Of a DNA stretch of 21,920 bases, positions 14,694-21,920 are shown piece by piece (within the stretch, counting starts at the first letter, position 1; each line of letters begins with the position of its first letter). The DNA is from Prorocentrum cordatum. Taxonomy: Eukaryota > Sar > Dinophyceae > Prorocentrales > Prorocentraceae. Below the pieces are notes generated by a model. It searched no databases. It saw only the letters and a program-made list of their open reading frames with translations, and was not told where the DNA came from. The stretch is taken from the NCBI GenBank assembly GCA_963575745.1, contig CAUYUJ010006332.1, forward strand, positions 32,501-54,420. Reading direction: 5' to 3'. The translations under genes were made by a program, and so were the position numbers.

Positions 14694-14910
14694 GGAGGAG
14701 CAGGAGGAGGAGGAGGAGGAGGAGGAGGAGGAGGAGGAGGAGGAGGCGGAGGGGGAGGAGCAGGAGGAGGAGGAGGAGAGGAGGAGGAGGAGGAGGAGGA
14801 GGGAGGAGGAGGAGGAGAGGAGGAGGGAGGAGGTGGAGGAGGAAGAGGAAGAGGAGGAGGAGGAGGAGGAGGAGGAGGAGGAGGAGGAGGAGGAGGAGGA
14901 GGAGGAGGAC
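14694..14910 (+). repeat. GAG polypurine tract
   Basis: About 215 bases of GGA/GAG with CAG, GGC and GTG interruptions, preceded by TTGGGAGGAGCAGGAGG. It produces long spurious frames on both strands. Confidence 0.95.
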
Positions 14911-15480
14911 CAGTGTAAACCCAGGAGTCGTCGTCTTTGGCTGGGGGGAGGGTGGGTGGCCTGGTGTGCGTATTTTGCCGCGCTTCCGGAGCCGCCCGCT
15001 CTCGTTTCCTGGAGTCGAGGGTCCGGGTCCTCGCAACGAAGACGCAGCAAACAATTTGCGCTTGATGATCGTTTTCTTTATTCCTTGCTGTGCCGATCGG
15101 CGCGGGCCCTCTCCCTCCCCCATCCCCCCCTCCCTGGAGTAGATTTTGGCTGTTTTTTGGCGCCTGTTTCGAGCAGGTGGAGCCTCCCCCATAATGCACG
15201 CACGGTTGCAAACAGTCGCATTGAGCAGAAGTCCGGAGCCAGACCCCCCCCTCCCACCCCCCTTCCGCCAAATGTCGAAACGCCGAATAAGAAGACGCTC
15301 ACCTGTTCAGAGGCGGAGTTGGCGGAGTTGATTCACGCTCGGGAGCGAGCATTGGCAGATCGACGCCGCTGCAGGGGAGCTCAGGCGGCTTGGTCGGCCG
15401 CCCCTCCCTGAGCCCATCAAAAATTGTCCCTTGCCCATGGACGCTGCTTTTCTGAGCCGCCTGATCGTCGAGTGGTATCA
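14911..15480. other. Mostly unassigned; short protein-like frame at the end
   Basis: At 15277-15411 a + strand frame reads TCSEAELAELIHARERALAD and stops at TGA 15409-15411. The helix is natural-looking but short, without a clear acceptor or start. It may be a decayed coding fragment. The rest carries no recognised feature. Confidence 0.3.
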
Positions 15481-16101
15481 GACGGCAACGGAGCCAATGA
15501 GAGAAGGAGGAGGCGGCGGCGGAGGAGGAGCAGACGATAAAATGCTGCTGACCGACGAGTCCCTCGGAGCAGCCGCCCGTTTGCCCCCTGCCCAGGCGGC
15601 GACCTGTTCGGCGCGGACTTCCAGTCGGTGCCGCCCCGCCCATGCCCCAGCAGCCGGTGGCGCGAATTCGCGCTGGTGTTCCCGCCGCCGCTGCGGCCAC
15701 TTCAGCGACGGAAGAGACCGGGGTCGACTCGGCGTCACGCCGACATGCCACTACCACGTGTGCGTCGCCCCTCCAGGGGCGACGCGCGTGCCGAGGAGTC
15801 TTGTATTTTGTAAGTCACCTCCGCGGCGGGCGCTTTCTGGCCATGTCGCTCGGGAAGCGATGTACTACAGCATGCTTTTCGGGTCGGGCGCTCGCCCACG
15901 AGAAGGCCACATCGACCAGTGTGTCATTCTGCGTCCCATCGGCTGCGCGGCCACACGCGCGTAAGCTGCCCGCAGAAGGTCGCGCGCAAGCGCCCTTTTC
16001 TCCACGCGGTGTGCCACGCTGGCGGCGCGCGTAGGCCGCGGCGCAAGGTTGCTACGTCATCTCGCGTAAGACCCGTTTCTTTTCGTCGCTCATTTGTCGC
16101 G
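15481..16101. other. Unassigned sequence
   Basis: Begins with the GACGGCAACGGAG/CCAATGAGAG words shared with 12688-12720, then a short purine-rich run. A + strand frame covers 15431-15964 without recognisable motifs. At 16064-16092 lies a 29-base segment matching 18063-18091 at 26 positions. Confidence 0.4.
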
Positions 16102-16102
16102 A

Positions 16103-16154
<52 letters not shown>

Positions 16155-16155
16155 C
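16102..16155 (+). repeat. TCG/CGT triplet tract
   Basis: A pure run of GTC units. It starts 10 bases after the leader-like segment at 16064-16092. Confidence 0.95.
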
Positions 16156-16217
16156 CAGTCGCCCGCAACGACGTCGCCGTTGCCGCGACGTCGCCGCCGC
16201 CGCTGGCCAGTCGAGCT

Positions 16218-16500
16218 TGCAGGATCTTGCAGGGCCAGGGCTGCACTGACCTGGGCTTGCGTGCAGGATCCGGCAGGGTCTCGAGGATTTTGCAGGATCT
16301 TGCAAAGCCCGCCTGACCCAGGTGTGCATTGACCTGGATCAGTAGATCCCCGACACCGGATACAAGATTTTTGTCGGTCGCGATCGGCAGCGACCGATCG
16401 GCCCTCCAAAGCGGTCCCGACCGATCGCGACCGATTCCAAAATCGGCCGCGACTGATGCCAGAAGTTGAGGCAAAATCGGTAGCGGCCGATTCGTCGTCG
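16218..16500. repeat. TGCAGGATCTTGCA and CGACCGATCG palindromic repeats
   Basis: TTGCAGGATCTTGCA-type words recur at about 16218, 16261 and 16292, and ACTGACCTGG/ATTGACCTGG at about 16247 and 16329. From 16371 to 16500 the words CGGTCGCGATCGG (16375-16387) and its exact reverse complement CCGATCGCGACCG (16421-16433) occur along with further CGACCGAT copies. Together they form a patch of short inverted repeats. Confidence 0.6.
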
Positions 16501-16644
16501 GTCGCGGTCAGGAAACTCTGGCATTCAATGCTCAGGGCGGAGGGGGTGGTGCCTGCCACAGAGCCAGGCCCCGCCAGGCATGAGCGCAGAGGGGCACGGG
16601 GGGGATCCAGGCCGCCCAGGCGCTGTCCGGACCAGATGGGGTCG

Positions 16645-16692
16645 CAGGATCGAGCCGCATCGCCGATGCGACGGCGATGCGGCGCGATCCTG
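16645..16692. repeat. Family C palindrome, short copy C3
   Basis: CAGGATCGAGCCGCATCGCC is mirrored by GGCGATGCGGCGCGATCCTG around GATGCGAC, 48 bp in all. These are the same terminal words as in C2, without the C2 interior. Confidence 0.7.
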
Positions 16693-16915
16693 TTGGGCCG
16701 GACGACAGGGTAGGAGAGGGAAGTGGGGGGGGATGACGAAATTTGCTGCACGCAGCTGATTTCGGCCCCGCCGCCGGGCCGATTCCTCGATACATGTGGG
16801 CGCTTCCCGTTGCCAATGGGCGCCAGGAGAACCAGCTTACGTGCTCTGATTGTCTACCCTGCCCTTTGCTAGCCTGCCCTTTCGTCCTCCCCGACCCTGA
16901 AGCCCTGCTCTCCAT

Positions 16916-16968
16916 CGTGACGTCACCGATGCATCGCTGATGCATTGCCGATGCGGCACGATCTCCTG
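16916..16968. repeat. Family C partial copy C4 (right half)
   Basis: ATCGTGACGTCACCGATGCA and GATGCATTGCCGATGCGGCA followed by CGATCTCCT match the right half of C1. No left half was found, unless C3 and C4 are the two ends of one expanded element (16645-16968). Confidence 0.6.
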
Positions 16969-17187
16969 GCCCCATCTGCTCCGACCCCATGTGGGCGGCC
17001 TCCAGGGGAGGGGAAGGCGTGGGTCGCCAGGAAGGCGAGGGGTGCTGGGGCCCTCCAGAGGCCCCGGGACACGCAGAAGACGACTCAGGGCGGAGAGCCG
17101 GTCCTGGGGGAACCTCTAGGGGAACCTCTCGGGGTCCAAAACCAGTTTCCCTCAGGACCAGTTTCCCTCGTGCCAAGGGATGGGAAG

Positions 17188-17354
17188 TCAGGAGGGAAAG
17201 AAACACACAGACACAATTAATCGTCGACTCCCCAGAAAATATGGGAAACTATGGGAAGTGGGGGGGGGGGAAGACAGAAACCCAGAAAATATAGGAAAAT
17301 ATAGGACATATCTTTATTTGTGTGTGTTTATTTGTGTGTCCTGGGGCCCCTTCA
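17188..17354 (+). mobile_element. Family B element, copy B2, with perfect 13-bp flanking direct repeats
   Basis: Runs from TCAGGAGGGAAAG to CCCCTTCA and aligns with B1 throughout, including AACACACAGACACAA, the AGAAAATATGGGAAACTATG block and TTATTTGTGTGT. AAGGGATGGGAAG lies immediately before (17175-17187) and immediately after it (17355-17367), identical over 13 bases, a clear target-site duplication. The junctions give a GT at 17187-17188 and an AG at 17366-17367. Splicing between them would remove the element plus one copy of the duplication. Confidence 0.85.
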
Positions 17355-17367
17355 AAGGGATGGGAAG

Positions 17368-17490
17368 GCCCGGAGGAGGGAGGCCTCCAGAGGCCTCAGG
17401 GTACCCCTGGAGGCCTCCAGGGGGCCCGGCGAGACCTCGAGAGATCGGAGACCCCCTAAGGACCTCGGGAGGCCTCGAGGGACCTCCAGA
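17368..17490 (+). repeat. GGCCTC/GAGGCC palindromic minirepeats
   Basis: GGAGGCCTCCAGAGGCCTCA, CTGGAGGCCTCCAGG and GGAGGCCTCGAGGGACCTCC follow in succession. They are short self-complementary words, starting directly after B2's right direct repeat. Confidence 0.7.
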
Positions 17491-18047
17491 GCCATCCTCC
17501 TCGAGGCCCCCTTCGTTTGGCCTCGTCTTCTGCAAGAGTGTGCGTGGTTCGGTCGGTTCGGCTGCGCTGTTGTTGGTCACGTTGGGTTTGTCTCGTTTAG
17601 GTCGGTGGTTGTGTCGTTGCGCCCTTCAGGCTGCTGTCGGTCCCTCGGTTTCGGTCGATTTCGGGTTCGCTGCGTCTCGGGCAGCCTCTTTGGTGTTGCT
17701 GTCGCCGTCGGCGCCTATGGGCGATGTAGGGCAGGAGTGGAAGGAGGGGCTACAGGAGGGTTGCGTGGGGGTGTCGGCTGCGCAGAGCATGGGCGGCCCT
17801 TGTCATTCGACAGTCGGATTCTCCCGGTCCGCTGCCCTGTGTCTCCTCCCCTTCTCGTCCTACTCGTCGTCATCGTGGTCCTCATCACTCCACTCTTTTC
17901 CTCCCCATATCTCCGTTCCCTCCCAATCTGGCCCAGCGGATCTCACCCTGAGATCCGACGGCATGATGTAACACCTCAGACCACCACATCGGGAGCCCTC
18001 GGCCCCATCTTTCTGCGCATCTCTCCAGGCAGATCCATCCGTGGGCC
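17491..18047. other. Unassigned sequence
   Basis: Very long open frames cross it, including one on the + strand from 17320 to 18993, but they show no consistent bias or motif. No repeat family was recognised. Confidence 0.4.
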
Positions 18048-18536
18048 ATGGCCCGAGATCGTGCGCAAGACCCGTTGCTTTTCGTCGCCCACGTGCCCGT
18101 GCTGTTGGCTGCCATCGCGGCGCTCTGCTCGGGCACCCCGTGCCAGTCCCCGGAGGCCGAAGCTCGCTCCACGCCGCCCGCCGTGGCTCTGCCCGTGGCG
18201 CGAGGGCCCTGCCCTGCGCGGGCGCCCGCAGGGCGTCGGCTTCGCCGCCGCGCCGGCCCTGGCGCCGCCGCCGGCGGCGGCGGCGCCGGTGTTCCACGGA
18301 GGAGCGCCGCCCGCACGCCCAGAGGTCGGGGAGCATCGCAGGTCCGCCGCGCGAGTCCGTTCGGCAGCAGCTCGTTCGGGGGCGGCCGAGAGGGGGGGGA
18401 TGGCGAGGGGCGGGGGGGGGCGGATCTCGTGGCGGGGGCCACGAGATCTCCCCAGGTTTCACGGCGCCTCTTCTTGTTTCATTGCGTCCCCGTCCCTCCC
18501 CCCCCTGGGGGGCCGCGCACATGCCGTCGGCCATGA
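18048..18536 (+). CDS. Candidate first exon with signal-peptide-like N-terminus
   Basis: ATG at 18048 in context GGGCCATGGCC opens 162 codons. Residues about 10-28 form a hydrophobic segment, LLFVAHVPVLLAAIAALCSG, followed by a small-residue stretch that could hold a signal-peptidase site. An Arg/Ala/Gly/Pro-rich stretch follows. In dinoflagellates a signal peptide followed by a basic, alanine-rich region is typical of plastid-targeted proteins, so an exported or plastid preprotein is possible. About three quarters of codons end in G or C in the first 100 codons. The reading probably leaves the frame at an unrecognised splice donor before 18536. Its start is echoed at 16064-16092, where the same phase has a stop. 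The mature product cannot be named. Confidence 0.35.
   Translation: MARDRAQDPLLFVAHVPVLLAAIAALCSGTPCQSPEAEARSTPPAVALPVARGPCPARAPAGRRLRRRAGPGAAAGGGGAGVPRRSAARTPRGRGASQVRRASPFGSSSFGGGREGGDGEGRGGADLVAGATRSPQVSRRLFLFHCVPVPPPPGGPRTCRRP
18423..18448. repeat. 10-bp inverted repeat
   Basis: GATCTCGTGG (18423-18432) and CCACGAGATC (18439-18448) are exact inverse matches around CGGGGG, inside a G-rich stretch. Confidence 0.7.
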
Positions 18537-18677
18537 TTTGCGCCCCCCCCCCCCCTCTTGGACGGCCCCCTCTGGGCCGCCCCCGACTCATGGGAGCTTT
18601 GCGTTTCCTCGCGATTCCCTCTTTATAGGGCATTCGCGTGCGCTAGCGTCTGGCAGTCGATGGGGTAGCGCCGGTGT

Positions 18678-18714
18678 GGCGTCGATTAGCGTCGATTTAG
18701 CGTCGATTGCAGTC
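18678..18714 (+). repeat. GTCGATTTAGC repeats, left side of the composite
   Basis: GGCGTCGATTAGCGTCGATT and TAGCGTCGATTGCAG repeat an 11-base word. The same word recurs at 20076-20116, on the far side of the 1.4-kb composite. Confidence 0.7.
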
Positions 18715-18752
18715 AACCCGCATGGAAAGGATGGGCAATTTTCCCAAGGCTA

Positions 18753-18852
18753 CCCTTGCATCCTTGCCTCCTCGGTCCATTCTTGGCAACGATCGCTGGC
18801 CGCGCCCCGCTCGAAAAGGTTCGAAATTACCTTCCAAGGCCCTTGCATCCTT
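18753..18852 (+). repeat. CCCTTGCATCCTTG duplicate, 86 bases apart
   Basis: CCCTTGCATCCTTG at about 18753 and 18839, each preceded by a TTCC(C)AAGGC word. Direct duplication with different sequence between. Confidence 0.65.
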
Positions 18853-18881
18853 GTCGTGGAAAGAGCGTGTTCTACCGCTGC

Positions 18882-19098
18882 TGGCGGAAAACCGGGGGGG
18901 GGTCACTACCGGTTCGAACCCCTCCCCCCCCCTCTGGAAAACCGGAGGGGGTCACTACCGGTTCGAACCCCTCCCCCCCCCAGGTCATCATGAAAAGGGG
19001 GGGGGGTCACTACCGGTTCGAACCCCCCCCTCTCGAAAACCGGGGGGGGTCACTACCAGTTCGAACCCCCCCCCCCTCGAAAACCGAGGGGGGGTGCG
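18882..19098 (+). repeat. Four tandem units GGGGTCACTACCGGTTCGAACCCC
   Basis: Units contain AAAACCGGGGG, GTCACTACCGGTTCGAACCC and a C run. The GGTTCGAACC centres lie at 18911, 18960, 19015 and 19058 (AGTTCGAACC in the last), spaced 49, 55 and 43 bases. A fifth unit is cut off at the start of the minisatellite. Confidence 0.9.
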
Positions 19099-19740
19099 GA
19101 CAGTGGTGGGGACGGTGGTGGTGGGGACAGTGGTGAGGAGACAGCGGGACAGTGGTGGGGACAGTGGGACAGTGGTGGGGACGGTAGTGGTGGGGACAGT
19201 GGTGAGGACAATGGTGGGAACAGTGGGGACAGTGGACAGTGGTGGGGACGGTGGTGGTGGGGACAGTGGTGTGGGGACAGTGGGAATGAGGTGGAAACAG
19301 TGGGACAGTGGAGGGTACAGAGGTGGTGGGGACAGTGGTGAAGGCGGTGGCGAGGACGGCGGTGGGACAGAGGTCGGGGGACAGGGTGGGGACAGATGGC
19401 GGGACAATGGGACAATGGGACAGAGGTACAGTGGGGGACAGTGGTGATGGGACAGGGGGGACAGTGGTGGGAACAGTGGGACAGCCCGTGGGACAGCGGA
19501 GGAGTCAGTGGGGACAGTGGGGATAGTCGGGTGGTAGTGGTTGGGGACGTGGAGAAAGTGGGGAGAGTGGAGCCGTGGTGGGAGCAGTGGTGGGGACAGT
19601 GGGGACAGTGCGACAGTGGTGGGCCACTGGTGGGGACAGTAGGGACGGTGGTGGAACCAGCGGGGGCAGTGGTGGTGAGGACAGTGGTGTTGGGAACAAC
19701 AGTGGGGGATGTGATGCGGACGGTGGGAGGGACCGGGAGT
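19097..19740 (+). repeat. GGGGACAGTGGTG minisatellite
   Basis: About 640 bases of degenerate units around GTGGTGGGGACAGTGG, strongly G-rich on the + strand and almost free of C. It lies between the tandem units (18882-19098) and their inverted copies (19771-19885). Confidence 0.9.
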
Positions 19741-19770
19741 CGTTTGCTGGCGGTGAGGGGGGGGGTGCAC

Positions 19771-19885
19771 GTGGGGAGGGGTTCGAACCGGTAGTGACCC
19801 CTTCTCCGGTTTTCGAGGGGGGGGGGGCGGAGGGGGGGGGGTTCGAACTGGTAGTGACTCCCCCCGGTTTTCGAGGGGGAGGGGG
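19771..19885 (-). repeat. Two inverted copies of the GGTTCGAACC unit
   Basis: GGGGTTCGAACCGGTAGTGA and CCGGTTTTCGAGGGG, then GGTTCGAACTGGTAGTGACT and CCGGTTTTCGAGGGGG, are the reverse complement of the units at 18882-19098. Confidence 0.9.
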
Positions 19886-19996
19886 GGGGTTAGGGGAGGG
19901 GGGTGTTTTGCCGGGGGAGAGGAGCGGGGGGGGGTCCAGCAGGGGGGGGATTTTCGGAGGGGGGGGGACCCCCGGGTTCCGGAGGAAGAGGGGGGG
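19876..19996 (+). repeat. G-run block
   Basis: At least eight runs of five or more G within 120 bases, for instance GGGGGAGGGGGGGGGTTAGG. Strong G-quadruplex potential on the + strand. Confidence 0.85.
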
Positions 19997-20075
19997 CAAT
20001 ATTTTCACAGTTAAAGCGGCGGTGGATCACACGCTCTCTCTTATCGTGCATCCTTTCTGATAGGGTTCGACTGCA

Positions 20076-20116
20076 GGTCGATTTAGCATCCGATTAGCGT
20101 CGATCAGCGTCGATTC
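20076..20116 (+). repeat. GTCGATTTAGC repeats, right side of the composite
   Basis: GGTCGATTTAGCATCCGATT and AGCGTCGATCAGCGTCGATT repeat the word seen at 18678-18714, in the same direction. Confidence 0.7.
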
Positions 20117-20344
20117 GCAAGTTCCAAACAATATGGTATGGTAGTTTCCATCGGTTGCTGCAGAAGGCGAATCAGAGGTCCGCCGCGCGGAATGGCGTGG
20201 CCGAGGAGAAGAAACAACGTTGGCACATGATGACCGCCGTCTCCTTCCTCCTCCTGTTTTTGGCACGTTATACCTCCGGGCCTGGTGGAACGACGAGCTC
20301 GCCCTTCTTCTCCCGGTAGCCGCCATGGCCGCAGCCTCGGTCCA

Positions 20345-20440
20345 CTGTTGGCGGATTTTCGCTGGCAGCTCTGGAAAGTTTTCAGAGGTGCGAGGGTCTT
20401 GCATCCCGCGACGGCCGGACGGCTTTTTCAGAGCACGGGC
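20345..20440 (+). mobile_element. Diverged family E-like segment, E3
   Basis: GGAAAGTTTTCAGAGGTGCG followed by AGGGTCTTGCATCCC aligns with the interior of E2 (AAAACTTCTCAGAGGGACGG...) at about 21 of 29 positions. In translation all three copies give a similar word: GSDNFSEVPGTS in E1, GLENFSEGRGTS in E2 and GSSGKFSEVRGS here. Outer arms were not found, so this is a fragment or a distant copy. Confidence 0.45.
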
Positions 20441-20518
20441 CATGGGGCTCTCGACCCCTTCCCTTCCTAGTGGTAACCATTTTGTTGACGCCCAGGTAGT
20501 TTTGGTTGACCGTCGCGG

Positions 20519-20863
20519 ATGCCGAAAACAACCCCTGCACGTCGACGGCGGCGAATATCCCCCGCCTGCGTGTGCAAGGCATCGGATGCATGCGTTCTTC
20601 ACTTCAACATCCCCACCGAGAGCTGGTGGCCTGCCCTAGCTTGGGCCTGGCTGGGGCTCTTCGGTGCCGCCCAGGTGCGAAGAACACGAGACGACAGGGC
20701 GCGGGTGCAACGGTGGTGTTGGCATGCTCTTCGGGGACGAGCGCGCAAGGAGGAAGAGGATGACGCCGACGACGAGGCGTTGGTGGTGGTGGCGGAGGGT
20801 GGGGATGAGGAGGAGGAGGAGGAGGAGGAGGAGGCGGAGGAGGAGGAGGAAGTGGAATCGTAG
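20519..20863 (+). CDS. Candidate small acidic protein, product unknown
   Basis: ATG at 20519 opens 114 codons. The sequence has a Cys-containing segment, a hydrophobic Trp-rich stretch (SWWPALAWAWLGLFGAAQ, about residues 34-51), a basic part (VRRTRDDRARVQRW), then an Asp/Glu tail produced by the GAG tract. The middle portion is more protein-like than the triplet frames nearby. The acidic tail is repeat-derived. No domain recognised, and a shorter exon or chance frame is quite possible. Confidence 0.25.
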   Translation: MPKTTPARRRRRISPACVCKASDACVLHFNIPTESWWPALAWAWLGLFGAAQVRRTRDDRARVQRWCWHALRGRARKEEEDDADDEALVVVAEGGDEEEEEEEEEAEEEEEVES

Positions 20864-21140
20864 GAGGAACTGGTGTGGAAGGAGGAGGAGGAGGTGAGGG
20901 CGAGAGAAAGGAGGAGGAAGATGAGGAGGAGGAGGAGGAAAACGAGGAAGAGGAACATAAACAGTATTCAGAAACAAGAAGTTCAACAATAATAGACATA
21001 CTACGAATAATCACAGAGACGCCTAAGCAGAGGAGGATGAGGAGAAGGAGGAGAAGGAGAAGGAGGAGGAGGAGGAGGAGGAAGAAGAGCAGGAGCAGGA
21101 GGAGGAGGAGAAGAAGGAGGAGGAGGACGAGGAGGAGGGG
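20806..21140 (+). repeat. GAG polypurine tracts
   Basis: Two GGA/GAG tracts (20806-20935 and 21035-21150) flank an AT-richer segment (20955-21020) with AACATAAACAGTATTCAG. Purines dominate the + strand throughout. Confidence 0.95.
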
Positions 21141-21254
21141 GAGGGGGAGGAATTGTGGAAGGAAGACCGGTGGCGCAGGAGGAAGAAGACAAGGCGGAGG
21201 GGGGAACATATGAACACATCGCGCGCCTTTCTTCTGTGCCTTGTTGCGCCCACA

Positions 21255-21297
21255 ACAACAGAAAGAGAGAGAGAGAGAGAAATAGAGAGAGAGTAAG
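21255..21297 (+). repeat. GA dinucleotide run
   Basis: AGAGAGAGAGAGAGAGAAATAG followed by AGAGAGAG (quoted in part). It closes the purine-rich side of the strand switch at about 21300. Confidence 0.9.
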
Positions 21298-21302
21298 ATC
21301 AT

Positions 21303-21660
21303 AGACCCCCTCCCACTTCCCTTGCATCCTCATCACGCCCACTCACTCGCACCTCTCCCTTCCTTAGCCCCGCCCCCCCTTTCTCCTCCTCCCCACCTCG
21401 AACCCTCTCTCCTTGACTGCCCCCGCCTCCCTCCCTCCCGCCCTCCCCCCCCTCTTCCTTCCACCCCCTCTCCCTTCCTCCCTTTCTCACCTCCCCCTTT
21501 GCCTTCCCGTCACTCTCCGCCTGCGCGCCTCCCCCTCCCCCCTCATCCCCCTCCCGTCCCTGCTTCCCCGCCCTCGGATCCTCCCCCCCTCCCCTCCTCC
21601 ACGCCCCCATGCCAGACCCCCAAACCCCCAAACCCTCCCTCCTCCCTCTCTCGTCCCACC
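21303..21660 (+). repeat. Polypyrimidine C/T-rich tract
   Basis: About 360 bases dominated by CCTCCC, CTTCC and CCCCTCC with few purines. Open frames on both strands here are composition artefacts. It may act as a polypyrimidine tract before the open frame that follows. Confidence 0.85.
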
Positions 21661-21920
21661 CACGCTGGAGGGCATCACTGCCTCCTCGGGCCCATTGCCC
21701 CCGATCGATCCTGTCCTCTGAGGGCCACTGCTGGACGAACGGTCTTCGCGCAGAGCTCTGCTGTTGCCGCCCTGCCTCTCCGTGAGGCACGGGCCAGTCG
21801 CAAGCGGGCCACCGAGTGGAAATTTCTGCGCGGCCCCATCAGCACGAGCAGCACCCGAGCCGGAGCGCCACAGGCTTGTCTCCGTGCATCTGCCCGGAGC
21901 GCGGCGTGCAAGTGCAGGCT
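21661..21920 (+). other. Possible coding fragment running off the window
   Basis: After the pyrimidine tract a + strand phase is open to the end of the window. It includes the words TAGRTVFAQSSAVAALPLRE and RATEWKFLRGPISTSSTRAG. The peptide looks natural, but the minus strand is also open. No domain recognised and no start or acceptor proven. Confidence 0.3.

Noticed and set aside
17320-18993. 557-codon + strand open frame
   Set aside because: It starts inside element B2, crosses several repeats and shows no consistent protein-like composition. The phase with a signal-peptide-like start at 18048 is preferred.
18911-19850. GGTTCGAACC resembles a tRNA T-loop / B box
   Set aside because: The flanking bases do not form a T stem, no A box or cloverleaf can be drawn, and the word is simply the palindromic centre of a GC-run repeat unit.
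20027-20602. 191-codon minus-strand open frame with SENFPELPAKIRQQW
   Set aside because: Attractive peptide, but the region includes an E-like repeat on the + strand and no supporting bias or domain was seen. Kept out as a gene.
21299-21790. Minus-strand open frame rich in Gly/Arg/Glu
   Set aside because: It is the reverse reading of the polypyrimidine tract.

Overview
The window reads as GC-rich nuclear DNA of a dinoflagellate. Three things support this. (1) At 2764-2815 there is a decayed tandem of the dinoflagellate spliced leader, laid out as 22 + 15 + 15 bases, the layout known for retroposed, re-trans-spliced dinoflagellate mRNAs. (2) There is a retroelement RNase H relic with a trailing zinc-knuckle-like segment (13.8-14.6 kb). 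(3) Repeat density is extreme: long CTC/GAG and TCG triplet tracts, several minisatellites and many short inverted-repeat elements. A more exact species call is not possible from sequence alone. Long open frames are common here, but most are triplet tracts read as poly-Leu, poly-Glu, poly-Ser, poly-Arg or poly-Gly and are not genes.

Layout. 0-1.3 kb: two short inverted-repeat elements (families D and A) and an AGCAT/TTAGC pentanucleotide array. 1.4-2.76 kb: CTC tracts and unassigned sequence. 2.76-5.9 kb: the most gene-like stretch, on the + strand. It holds the spliced-leader relic, a GC3-rich open frame with a 78-residue internal repeat, and several candidate exons separated by CTC tracts or by repeat elements (families F, E, A), ending in a GC3-rich terminal exon with a stop at 5896-5898. 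5.9-7.7 kb: a family F element, an 86-bp tandem duplication, a TTATCCAATCCA-type satellite and a third family A copy. 7.7-9.95 kb: mostly unassigned, with a family B copy. 9.95-11.3 kb: a 600-bp GAG tract, an acidic open frame, then D, E and C elements in close succession. 11.6-12.0 kb: a 32-bp minisatellite alternating as a 64-bp dimer. 12.3-14.6 kb: a C element, a retroelement tail fragment, a TCG tract and the RNase H pseudogene. 14.7-18.0 kb: GAG and TCG tracts, C palindromes and a second B element flanked by a perfect 13-bp direct repeat. 18.0-18.5 kb: a possible secreted or plastid-targeted N-terminal exon. 18.6-20.1 kb: a composite of tandem units, a G-rich minisatellite and inverted copies of the same units. 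20.3-21.9 kb: a third E-like copy, an acidic open frame, and a purine-to-pyrimidine strand switch.

The main signal is a dense set of at least six families (A-F) of short (about 110-290 bp) non-autonomous elements with inverted ends. At least two copies carry convincing flanking direct repeats, and some start with GT and end with AG. This is what is expected of introners (intron-generating transposons) described in dinoflagellates. No tRNA, rRNA, CRISPR array or bacterial-type regulatory site was found. All similarity figures are hand counts.
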